DNA of 60,828 bases, from the NCBI GenBank assembly GCA_015152465.1, contig SUTX01000013.1, forward strand, positions 1 to 60,828, written 5' to 3'. This DNA is from Cyanobacteria bacterium SIG31. GTDB taxonomy: Bacteria > Cyanobacteriota > Vampirovibrionia > Gastranaerophilales > Gastranaerophilaceae. The position numbers and the translations under genes are program-made. This document shows positions 41,249 through 49,220 of the stretch, piece after piece. The notes beneath the pieces are model-generated. The model was not told the origin of the DNA. It was given only the letters and a program-made list of their open reading frames with translations, and did not search any database. Within the stretch, counting starts at the first letter, position 1, and the number at the start of each line of letters is the position of its first letter.

Positions 41249-42130
41249 ATGCCAGAAATTAAGATTGATAAAGAGAAATGTATTAAGTGTGGTGCTTGTA
41301 TTAAAGATTGTTTAACATATTCGCTCGAAAAAGACGAAGAAGGGTTTGCTAAGGTTTCAGAAAGAGATGAAAACTTATGTATATCTTGTCAGCATTGTTT
41401 TGCGATTTGCCCTACAGGTGCTATAACATTTGATTCTAAAAATCCGCAAGATGCAACAGTTCCAAACTTTGGTGTTCCTGATGATATTTTAAATTTAATA
41501 AAATCAAGAAGAAGCATTCGTCAATATAAAGATGAAGAAATTTCTTCAGAACATTTTGAAAAAATAAAAGAAATGTTGCCATACATTCCTACAGGATGCA
41601 ACTTTAATGGTTTACATTTTTCTATAATCGAAACAAAATCAGCAATGGATTCTATCCGAAACTATACGGTTGAGAAGCTTTTAAAAATAATTTCAAACAA
41701 GTATACAGCTAAGTATGCAGGAAAATTTGTGAGATTTAAGTCTGCATTTGAACAAGGTGAAGATGTTATTTTTAGAGGAGCTCCGCATATGATAGTAGTT
41801 TCTTCTAATATAAAATCTCCTTGTGCGAATGTAGATCCAATTATTGCTTTGAGTTATATTGAGCTTTATGCACAAAGTCTAGGAATTGGAACTTGCTGGT
41901 GCGGTTTTGCACAGGCATGTTTTAAGCTAATGCCTAAATTATCAGAAATGATTAATGTTCCTGATGGCTATAAACCTGTATATGCGATGTTAATTGGATA
42001 CCCTGCTGTTAAGTATCAACGTAATATTATTGCAGAGAAATTTCCAATTGCAGATATTAAAGAGGTTACAGAAGTAAAATCTAATTGGATATCTAAGGCA
42101 AAAAGGGTATTTTTTAATTTAATAAGATAA
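41249..42130 (+). CDS. Ferredoxin-nitroreductase fusion protein
   Basis: Residues 1-65 hold two [4Fe-4S] motifs, CIKCGACIKDC and CISCQHCFAICPTGA. Residues about 80-290 are a nitroreductase domain: SRRSIRQYKDEE, PTGCNFNGLHFS, GAPHMIVVSS, AQSLGIGTCWCGF, MLIGYPAVKYQR. This arrangement is common in anaerobes and probably uses ferredoxin-type electrons for a flavin reductase. The substrate is unknown. AAAAGGAG precedes the ATG. It converges with the solute-binding protein gene. Confidence 0.93.
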   Translation: MPEIKIDKEKCIKCGACIKDCLTYSLEKDEEGFAKVSERDENLCISCQHCFAICPTGAITFDSKNPQDATVPNFGVPDDILNLIKSRRSIRQYKDEEISSEHFEKIKEMLPYIPTGCNFNGLHFSIIETKSAMDSIRNYTVEKLLKIISNKYTAKYAGKFVRFKSAFEQGEDVIFRGAPHMIVVSSNIKSPCANVDPIIALSYIELYAQSLGIGTCWCGFAQACFKLMPKLSEMINVPDGYKPVYAMLIGYPAVKYQRNIIAEKFPIADIKEVTEVKSNWISKAKRVFFNLIR

Positions 42131-42146
42131 TGATACAAGTCGGCTT

Positions 42147-43241
42147 TTATTTTAAATATATTGAGTTGAATTTATCTACAGTTTTTTTATAATCCTTGCT
42201 AACAGGGGTTTTTACAGTATTTTCAATAACTTCTAAAAACAGTTTTTGATTATATTCATTGCTATCAAGTAGTTTGGAAGCTTCGATTTGTGCTGGAACG
42301 ATTAATCCAGTTTTTGCAAAAAATTCAGCGCTTTGTTTGCTAGAAAGAAAATTTACTAGCTTTATTGCATCTTCTTTGTTTTTGGATTTTTTTGAAATAG
42401 CCCACCCAGAAGCATCTGTGTATTGAGGATTTTTTCCATAAGGAAAATTAATGACTTTCCAATTGAAATCAGCACTTTCTTTAATCTTTGGAAACATCCA
42501 ACGTCCAGAGACGTACATTGCTAGTTGTTTGTTTATAAACATTTGAGCTAATGTGGAGCTTCCTACTTGGCTTTTTGTTGGTGCATAATGATATTTATTT
42601 TTTAAATCTTTATAAAAATTTAGCCCTTTTTGGGTTGTAGGTGAAAGAAAAATGTTTTCATTTTTATTGTTAAAAAGGCCACCGCCAAAATAGGTTAAGT
42701 ATGGGTAACTCCAATAAATATCTTCTTCATATCCAATACCATAAAGCCCTTTTTCTTTTGCTTTTTGCATGTAATTTAATAGTGTTTCAATTGTCCAGTC
42801 TGAGCTTGGGAGAGGAAGTAAATCTGTATTTATATATACAATTAAGTTTGACAAATCCCTTGGTATAGCAAGTAGTTTTTTATTTACGCTTAATGCATCA
42901 AGAGCAACTTCATAAAAGTCATCTTTTTTAATATATGAATTAAGATCTTCTAAGTGTTGTTCGTACAAGGGTAGGTATAAGTTGTTTATAAAAATAACAT
43001 CGGGTGCAGTATTAGAAGCAAAGAGTAAGTGTATTTTTTGAAAATAGTTTTGAGGGATGTGCATAAAATTAACTTTTATATCTGGATTTTCTTTTTCAAA
43101 ATTATATATTAGTTGTTTTATGATTTTAACTTCACTAACAGAACCCCAAGAAGAAAAAGTAATCTCTTTTGTACTTTTTGAGACAGAACAACCTGTTAGT
43201 AAAACACAACAAAAAATTGATAATAAAAGTTTCTTTAGCAT
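42147..43241 (-). CDS. Extracellular solute-binding lipoprotein, ABC sugar-type
   Basis: A lipoprotein signal (LLTGC, lipidated Cys18) leads a family-1 solute-binding fold: ITFSSWGSVSEVKIIKQLIY, NFEKENPDIKVNFMHIPQ, APDVIFINN, and the C-terminal ASGWAISKKSKNKEDAIKLV. This suits a periplasmic or lipid-anchored sugar receptor. No permease or ATPase gene is adjacent, so it is an orphan. Its ATG overlaps the end of the preceding gene by seven bases, so its synthesis is tied to the FimV-like protein. Confidence 0.9.
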   Translation of the reverse strand: MLKKLLLSIFCCVLLTGCSVSKSTKEITFSSWGSVSEVKIIKQLIYNFEKENPDIKVNFMHIPQNYFQKIHLLFASNTAPDVIFINNLYLPLYEQHLEDLNSYIKKDDFYEVALDALSVNKKLLAIPRDLSNLIVYINTDLLPLPSSDWTIETLLNYMQKAKEKGLYGIGYEEDIYWSYPYLTYFGGGLFNNKNENIFLSPTTQKGLNFYKDLKNKYHYAPTKSQVGSSTLAQMFINKQLAMYVSGRWMFPKIKESADFNWKVINFPYGKNPQYTDASGWAISKKSKNKEDAIKLVNFLSSKQSAEFFAKTGLIVPAQIEASKLLDSNEYNQKLFLEVIENTVKTPVSKDYKKTVDKFNSIYLK

Positions 43242-45571
43242 AGATCCATTATATATTTAATAGAGTTATCTTTAACATCTACTATAAATTTATTTATACC
43301 TATTCTGATTATATATCTTAGGGTATTATCCTCTAATTTATCACTTAATCTTGCTTGTATTTTTTCGCTTTTAAGAGTTTTGAAGTGTTTAATTTTTGTC
43401 ACTTTATCTCCGACATATGATAAAACTGCATACCCATTTTCATTTTTAGCCAAATGACAACCAAGATTTTTGGTGAAATTTACAGAACTTGAAATAGTGT
43501 ATGATTCGTTTTCGACAATGCATTTTTCAATTTCTTGTTTTTTTGACGGTGTTTGAATATTATTGCGTGGGGTTACTTGTGGAGCAGTCTTTTTTGTAAT
43601 TTGTTTAGTAGACAATTGTTGATTAGTTTTTTGTTCTGCAATTTTATCTAAAATTTTATTAGGAATATCTGTTTCTTTCTTTGCTTGAGAAGCGTTATTA
43701 GTTGCATCTAAATCAATAACAAAATCTTCTGTATGATTTTTTTCTAAAGGTTTAAATTTAATATTTTCTATGCTTTTTAATAATGTTTTTTCATCAACTG
43801 TTTTTTTGTTTTCCTTTTTATTTATATCTTCATTTAACAGTTTTCCAATATTTGAAAGTGATTCTGAGACTTTAAGCTTTGAGACATCATAGCTGTTGTC
43901 AACAAGTTCTATTTCTGCAGATGGTTTTGAAAGATATGCTTTTTTGTTGTGTATTTCTTTTGTTAAATCTGGAAGTTTATCAGTAGTAGATAAGACGTCT
44001 ACATCATAACCTTTTTGAAAATATATAGTCTCAGGCTTGTAGTTTGATTCAATTTCTTTTTTGCCTTGCTTTTGTAACTCTTCTGATAAATTAGGAAGCA
44101 TATCTTTAACGCTTAAGGTTATAATTTCAGAAGGTTTATAAGTTTTTTCTTGATTAGAACTGAGTTCTTTTGCCATTTCTCTATAGCGAGTAGGATTTGT
44201 TCTTAAGTCAGAAATAAAGTCGGAATCTAGCTCAACACTCATAAGGCTGTTTAATATATTCATATCATCAGCTCTAAAAGTTATATTTTGTGAAAGCGCA
44301 AGTTCTGTTACATAATTTTCTATAAATTTTTCCTTAGAAAAACTTTCTTTTATAGGATTAGAAACCAAATAATTATCAATATTTTTTATTGTGTCATCTT
44401 GTATTTCTGAAGCTAAAAGCTTGTTAATACACAAAATATCTTCTTTATTAAAACGCAAGCGAGTATTTGCTAAGGTTTCTTTATATAAGTTTTCATCATA
44501 GGTGACTTCTTCAACGGGCTCTTCTACTATATCTTCTTCATAGAAAGAAAAACCACTAAGGAAATCTTCTAGCGCTTGATTTTCCTCTTCGTCTTTTTGA
44601 GAAATTTGTTCTTTGAATAATTCATCCAAATCTACAATATTTAAATCTTCTTTTGCTTGTGTGTTTATAGAAGAAACTGGTGCTGTATAAGAGCCCCTGA
44701 CTGCGGTTTTAGAATATGTTTTATCGAGAGTTTTTACCGTTTCTTGAATTTTTTTTAGGCGTTTTTCCTTTTGCTTTGTAGTTTTTTCTTCTTCATCCTC
44801 AACATCTATTTCTAACTTTTCTCCAGCAATTTCTGCAAGCTTATTTTTTGCTTTTATGTAGAAAAAAACAGCACTTGTTATTACTAATAAAAAGCCTAAT
44901 ATAAGCATAATTGTTTCATGCGAAGAACCGTTGTTTATAGGTTCTTCTGGAGTAAAATAAGATTCTTCCAAGACAGGCTCGCTTTCTGCAGGTTCAGAAA
45001 TTATTTTATCTTTTGTTGTAGAAATATTTTCTTGGATAGGTACATTTTCTATTTCAGCTTCGCTATGATTCCTTCTAAAAGATTCAAATTCATCTTTATT
45101 AATATTTTCGTTAAAATTTTCATTAGTTGTGCTTTGAGGTTTTTTATTTTCAATCTCAGGTACAGGATTTATTTGAGTTGGAATAAAAATTTTGTTTTTA
45201 CCAGAAAGTGCTATTGGGCTGGTTGTTTTTATTGTTATTCTTGTATAACCTTTTCCATTAGAAGAGTACGGCATAGTACGAATGTTGACGCTTTCTATAC
45301 CTCCAGGAATATTTTTTAGATCTGGGGTTGGTGCAAGGCTATTTACCTCAGGTAGCATTAATACATATGTATTAGCATCTCTTTTGATAGGGGAAATATT
45401 CCCATTGTAAGTTGTTTTTGTTTCTACAATCATTGAGATTGAGCTATTACTGTTTGCTTCAAAGTTTAATGCCATTATGCTGTTTTTGTAATTTTCGGCA
45501 GCAAAAGAACCAACAACTGTTACTACAGATGCTAATACTAGCGCCAAAGTCTTCTTCTTAAACTGCTTCAT
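43235..45571 (-). CDS. Membrane scaffold with AMIN-like periplasmic and large acidic cytoplasmic region (FimV-like)
   Basis: A signal peptide (7-25) is followed by a strand-rich domain (about 30-135) like the AMIN domain of PilQ and AmiC. A long polar linker leads to one membrane helix (about 222-245, TIMLILGFLLVITSAVFFYI), then some 450 residues of acidic disordered sequence with repeated short helices and a compact C-terminal domain ending YIMDLC. This order (periplasmic binding domain, one helix, acidic cytoplasmic part) recalls FimV/HubP pole scaffolds, though LysM and TPR parts are not recognised. The start appears leaderless with TGATAAAAT. It adjoins the chemosensory locus. Confidence 0.6.
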   Translation of the reverse strand: MKQFKKKTLALVLASVVTVVGSFAAENYKNSIMALNFEANSNSSISMIVETKTTYNGNISPIKRDANTYVLMLPEVNSLAPTPDLKNIPGGIESVNIRTMPYSSNGKGYTRITIKTTSPIALSGKNKIFIPTQINPVPEIENKKPQSTTNENFNENINKDEFESFRRNHSEAEIENVPIQENISTTKDKIISEPAESEPVLEESYFTPEEPINNGSSHETIMLILGFLLVITSAVFFYIKAKNKLAEIAGEKLEIDVEDEEEKTTKQKEKRLKKIQETVKTLDKTYSKTAVRGSYTAPVSSINTQAKEDLNIVDLDELFKEQISQKDEEENQALEDFLSGFSFYEEDIVEEPVEEVTYDENLYKETLANTRLRFNKEDILCINKLLASEIQDDTIKNIDNYLVSNPIKESFSKEKFIENYVTELALSQNITFRADDMNILNSLMSVELDSDFISDLRTNPTRYREMAKELSSNQEKTYKPSEIITLSVKDMLPNLSEELQKQGKKEIESNYKPETIYFQKGYDVDVLSTTDKLPDLTKEIHNKKAYLSKPSAEIELVDNSYDVSKLKVSESLSNIGKLLNEDINKKENKKTVDEKTLLKSIENIKFKPLEKNHTEDFVIDLDATNNASQAKKETDIPNKILDKIAEQKTNQQLSTKQITKKTAPQVTPRNNIQTPSKKQEIEKCIVENESYTISSSVNFTKNLGCHLAKNENGYAVLSYVGDKVTKIKHFKTLKSEKIQARLSDKLEDNTLRYIIRIGINKFIVDVKDNSIKYIMDLC

Positions 45572-45577
45572 ACCTAG

Positions 45578-45586
45578 ATTTTATCA
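45578..45586 (-). promoter_or_regulatory. Extended -10 placing +1 on the start codon of the FimV-like gene
   Basis: On the minus strand TGATAAAAT (45586-45578) gives an extended -10; the seventh base after it is the A of the ATG at 45571. No clear -35. AGGT between is too close to act as Shine-Dalgarno. Confidence 0.5.
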
Positions 45587-45642
45587 TAATTTTAAAAAGA
45601 AATCATGAAAAGTTAAAAAAAATCATTAAAATGGAGCAGAAA

Positions 45643-46641
45643 TTACATGTCTGTAATGATAATTCTTTTATCAGAAGAAATTTTATCAATATTCAAAACA
45701 GTGTATAACGCAGTGTTGTATATGAATTCCATTGCATAATAGCTTTCTGGGTTTTCTTCTTGTATTGTTTCTTGATATTCAAAAAGTTCATTAATTTTAT
45801 CTATTAATAAGGCAAGTTTTAGTTCGTTACATTTTATAATAATTACAGGATTTTTATCATTTGGTTTTCCAACCGGAAGTGATAGGAACTTTTTTAGATT
45901 AATAACTGTTATATAATCTCCTCTAAGGTTCATAATCCCCTCAATAAAATCTGGTGTGCCTGGCACTTTTGTTATTGAAGTATCTTTTAAAACTTCTTTT
46001 ACATAGTCTAAAGCTATGCAATAGAAGTCATTGTTTAAATTGAAAGAAATATATTTGTTTTTTGCATGTAATTCACCAGGTACAAGTCTCAGAGAAGACT
46101 TTTCTGCAATAGCAAGTGTTCTTTTTGCCATTAATGTTTTTGAAGCTTCATCTTGAGGAAATAATGATAAGATATCAACTTCTGGTAATGCCATATCATG
46201 TTGTTTTAAAAGATTTTCTAAAGCATATATGTTAACTATAAAAATGGTTTCATTGTTGAACTTATAGAGTGATTCGATAATCATTTTATTATCAACAAAA
46301 GGTATCTGATCCATTAATGCTGTATCAAAAGGCAAGATTCCAATGATTTTGTCTGTAACAATCCCAAAAATAACTTCATCGGTCTTTACTATAAGTAGTT
46401 CGTTATGTGAGTTGTATGGAGAAACTTCAATATTTAGATAAAAACGAATATCAACAACGTTAATTACAAAATTATTATATTTTAATAGACCTATAATATT
46501 GTTAGGTAATTTTTGTGGATAGTCAAGAGCTGGAAGCTTCATGATTTCAAGAACATTAGATGTATTGATGGCATATTTATTGCCACCTATTTGAAAATAC
46601 AAGTGAGTATTTTTCTTTTGTTCTAAGTAATTATTGTTCAT
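45643..46641 (-). CDS. Tandem CheW-domain coupling protein
   Basis: Two CheW folds are joined: residues about 12-150 (YFQIGGNKYAINTSNVLEIM, NNIIGLLKYNNFVINVVDIR) and 195-325 (YISFNLNNDFYCIALDYVKE, VPGTPDFIEGIMNLRGDYIT). CheW couples receptors to CheA; two copies in one chain could bridge arrays. There is no receiver, which separates it from CheV. Its ATG overlaps the end of the diguanylate cyclase gene by eleven bases. It is divergent from the MCP-CheA pair. Confidence 0.92.
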   Translation of the reverse strand: MNNNYLEQKKNTHLYFQIGGNKYAINTSNVLEIMKLPALDYPQKLPNNIIGLLKYNNFVINVVDIRFYLNIEVSPYNSHNELLIVKTDEVIFGIVTDKIIGILPFDTALMDQIPFVDNKMIIESLYKFNNETIFIVNIYALENLLKQHDMALPEVDILSLFPQDEASKTLMAKRTLAIAEKSSLRLVPGELHAKNKYISFNLNNDFYCIALDYVKEVLKDTSITKVPGTPDFIEGIMNLRGDYITVINLKKFLSLPVGKPNDKNPVIIIKCNELKLALLIDKINELFEYQETIQEENPESYYAMEFIYNTALYTVLNIDKISSDKRIIITDM

Positions 46642-48085
46642 ATAGCACTACTCTGTTTCTTCCACCTTCTTTTGCTTTATATAAAGCTTCATCAGCAGAT
46701 TTTAATATATCAGCAGAACTGTTCATATTTTGATAGTTCATTGTTAACCCAATACTTACGGTAACTTTTGCTTTGACTCCGTTATATTCAAAGTCATAAT
46801 CTTCCACCATTCTTCTTAGACGTTGGACAGGAATTACTGCACCCTCAATATTTGTTTCTGGCATAATCATTACTAATTCTTCTCCGCCATATCTATAAAG
46901 CAAATCAGTTTTTCTGAAAGATTGTTTCATAAGATTAGCAACAGTTTTTAGTACATAATCACCATATTGGTGGCCATATGTATCATTAACTTTTTTGAAA
47001 AAGTCGATATCAAGAATTGCTAATGAAAAATCTGACGGGTGCCTTTTTGTTCTGTTGACTTCTTGTTCTAAGCCAATTTCAAACTGTCTTCTGTTATATA
47101 GTCCTGTGAGCCCATCAAGTACTGACATAAACTCTTTTTCGGTGTATTGATATTTCATCTTGAATATTGTAAGAAGTTCGCTAATCATAATATCAAAGTA
47201 TCTAAAAGACGAATAATCAATGTCTTGACGAGTGTAGAAACATATACCACCAATTAATTTTTTATCAAAAACAAAAGGGATTATAATTTTTGAAGACAAA
47301 TCGCCGAATTCATAATCTAATTCTTTCCCAAGTAGCATTCTTACAACTTCAAACTTTGTATTTTTAAGGCTTTTTTGTTCTTCCATTTTGCGGAAAAAGT
47401 CATAACTCACATCTGACAACATATTTTTTGACAAGTTTCTTCCTAAGGTGTCAATGTACATTATGTTCTCTGCAAAGTCGTCTGGTGAGGCAAAATAAAT
47501 CCCTGCAACGTGATATTCTACAAAAGAGCTTAGTAATAAGAAAAGTTTTTCAACCAAAATTCTTTCGTAATTTAAAAAGTCGCTAAGATTTCTAAATTCA
47601 TTTGAAAAAACACTTTTTAATAATAAGTCATTTAAAATGGTATTTAATCTGAATTGTGCAGAATTGTCTGCATTATTTTTTGCTTTTAATTCTTGCTTGT
47701 ATTCCTCAGAAACAGGATAACGTCTGACAGTAGAGTTGATATTTGTTGCTAATTCTTTAATATCAATGGATTTTGATAAAAACAGTTGTGCACCAGATTT
47801 TTTACCCCAGAAACTGTCAATCTTGTTTTCTAAAACTGTGAGCAAAATTATTGGTATTTTCTTTGTTTCTTCAGTGTTTTTTAACATTCTACAAAGCTGA
47901 TATCCGTCAATTGCCGGCATTTTGATATCAGAAACTACAATGTCAGGAGCGTAGGCATAAACTTTTTTATAGGCTTCGGAACCATTTGTGGCGGTTTCGA
48001 CTTCAAAACCTTGTTCAACAAGCCCATCTCTCAAAAATTTTAATTGTGTATCAGTATCTTCTACAAGTAAAATCTTTACTGTCAT
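46631..48085 (-). CDS. Response regulator diguanylate cyclase (REC-GAF-like-GGDEF)
   Basis: The receiver has Asp53 in VVSDIKMPAIDG. A middle region of about 190 residues, GAF-like, carries no motif. The GGDEF domain begins DGLTGLYNRRQFE and has an intact active site GGEEL at 400-404, with an RxxD inhibitory site (RKTD) five residues before it. It should make c-di-GMP and be product-inhibited. Length 484 aa. Coupling to the CheW pair and divergence from CheA suggest phosphorylation by that kinase. Confidence 0.95.
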   Translation of the reverse strand: MTVKILLVEDTDTQLKFLRDGLVEQGFEVETATNGSEAYKKVYAYAPDIVVSDIKMPAIDGYQLCRMLKNTEETKKIPIILLTVLENKIDSFWGKKSGAQLFLSKSIDIKELATNINSTVRRYPVSEEYKQELKAKNNADNSAQFRLNTILNDLLLKSVFSNEFRNLSDFLNYERILVEKLFLLLSSFVEYHVAGIYFASPDDFAENIMYIDTLGRNLSKNMLSDVSYDFFRKMEEQKSLKNTKFEVVRMLLGKELDYEFGDLSSKIIIPFVFDKKLIGGICFYTRQDIDYSSFRYFDIMISELLTIFKMKYQYTEKEFMSVLDGLTGLYNRRQFEIGLEQEVNRTKRHPSDFSLAILDIDFFKKVNDTYGHQYGDYVLKTVANLMKQSFRKTDLLYRYGGEELVMIMPETNIEGAVIPVQRLRRMVEDYDFEYNGVKAKVTVSIGLTMNYQNMNSSADILKSADEALYKAKEGGRNRVVLYEQ

Positions 48086-48130
48086 ATATTTGTATATTCC
48101 AATTTTCTAAGTTTTAGTATAAAATAATTA

Positions 48131-48136
48131 TATAAT
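48131..48136 (+). promoter_or_regulatory. -10 element of the MCP-cheA unit
   Basis: TATAAT lies 33 bases before the GTG start at 48169. The -35 is weak. An ATG at 48139 lies too near this element to be transcribed with it, which supports the GTG start. Confidence 0.45.
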
Positions 48137-48168
48137 AAATGTCTAAAAAAAACTATAGGAGAAGAGAA

Positions 48169-49215
48169 GTGTTGAATGATTGGAATTTTGGTTTAAAACA
48201 AAGGTTTAATATAAAATGCAGTATTGACGTGACGGTATTTATAGTTATTTTAGCGCTGTTTACATCATTCTCTTTAAAGCATGGAATTACTGCTCATGAA
48301 GCTGTTTTATATCTTGCAATAATTCTTGCTCTATATATACCAAGTCAGTTCTTAACTAAACAATGGATATTAAAATCTATAAGTAAGACATTAACTGTTC
48401 AATCTGAATCGATGACAGAAACAACTTCAGAGATAGTTGAGACATTAAATTCACAAAAAAGAGTTTTTGAAAACTTAAATTCTAATGCAAAGAGTTTTTC
48501 AGGACTTGTTGATAAATTAAGAGTGTTATCGGAAGAAGCAATTTCGACGTCAAAAAACACTGAAAAACAAGTTAATCAATCTATTACTTGTTCTCAAAAA
48601 GAACATGAGGCAATAGCTATGAATGCTGATAAAATGCTTGTTTTAAGACAAAAAATACAAATGATAGCAGAATTGATTCTTGAGCTATCTGAACATACTC
48701 AACAAATTGGTAATACAATTAGTGTTGTTGATGATATAGCAGAACAAACTAATATGCTTGCACTTAATGCTGCTGTTGAGGCAGCAAGAGCAGGAGAACA
48801 TGGTAAAGGTTTTGCGGTTGTTGCTGGTGAAATTAGAAAATTAGCTGACGAATCAAAACAAGCTATTACCAAAATAACATCTCTTACAAGTAATATTCAA
48901 TACACTACAAATTCAACAGTTATGGCAACCGAAGAAGGCTCTAAAGAAATTGAAAGTGCAGTTAAAGATATTAATCTAGTATCTTCCAACTCAGAAACGC
49001 TATTAACTTTGATACAGAATGTATTGGAATCTTTGGATGTTTTGAATCAAAATGCGCAGAAGCAAAATGATATAATTGAAAAACTAAATATTATTGACCA
49101 AGAAAACAAGAGTATTTCTGAGGACTTAGCTCAGTTAATGGGTGTAAATACTGACAAATTAGCAAAATTAAACAATCTATCGAATGAGATTAGAAATTCA
49201 GCAATAGAGGGATAG
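48169..49215 (+). CDS. Methyl-accepting chemotaxis protein without periplasmic sensor
   Basis: The chosen GTG has AGGAGAAG seven bases upstream; an ATG ten codons earlier overlaps the promoter region. Two helices form a hairpin with almost no outer loop ([15 protein letters not shown] and [15 protein letters not shown]). The cytoplasmic hairpin has [30 protein letters not shown], the signalling tip that binds CheW and CheA. Methylation sites cannot be confirmed. With no external sensor it may respond to membrane or internal signals, as in PilJ-like systems lacking a ligand pocket. Confidence 0.93.
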   Translation: MLNDWNFGLKQRFNIKCSIDVTVFIVILALFTSFSLKHGITAHEAVLYLAIILALYIPSQFLTKQWILKSISKTLTVQSESMTETTSEIVETLNSQKRVFENLNSNAKSFSGLVDKLRVLSEEAISTSKNTEKQVNQSITCSQKEHEAIAMNADKMLVLRQKIQMIAELILELSEHTQQIGNTISVVDDIAEQTNMLALNAAVEAARAGEHGKGFAVVAGEIRKLADESKQAITKITSLTSNIQYTTNSTVMATEEGSKEIESAVKDINLVSSNSETLLTLIQNVLESLDVLNQNAQKQNDIIEKLNIIDQENKSISEDLAQLMGVNTDKLAKLNNLSNEIRNSAIEG

Positions 49216-49220
49216 ATTAA

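Noticed and set aside
48139..48168. ATG 48139 as the MCP start
   Set aside because: It lies three bases after a TATAAT and has no ribosome binding site, while GTG 48169 has AGGAGAAG at proper spacing.
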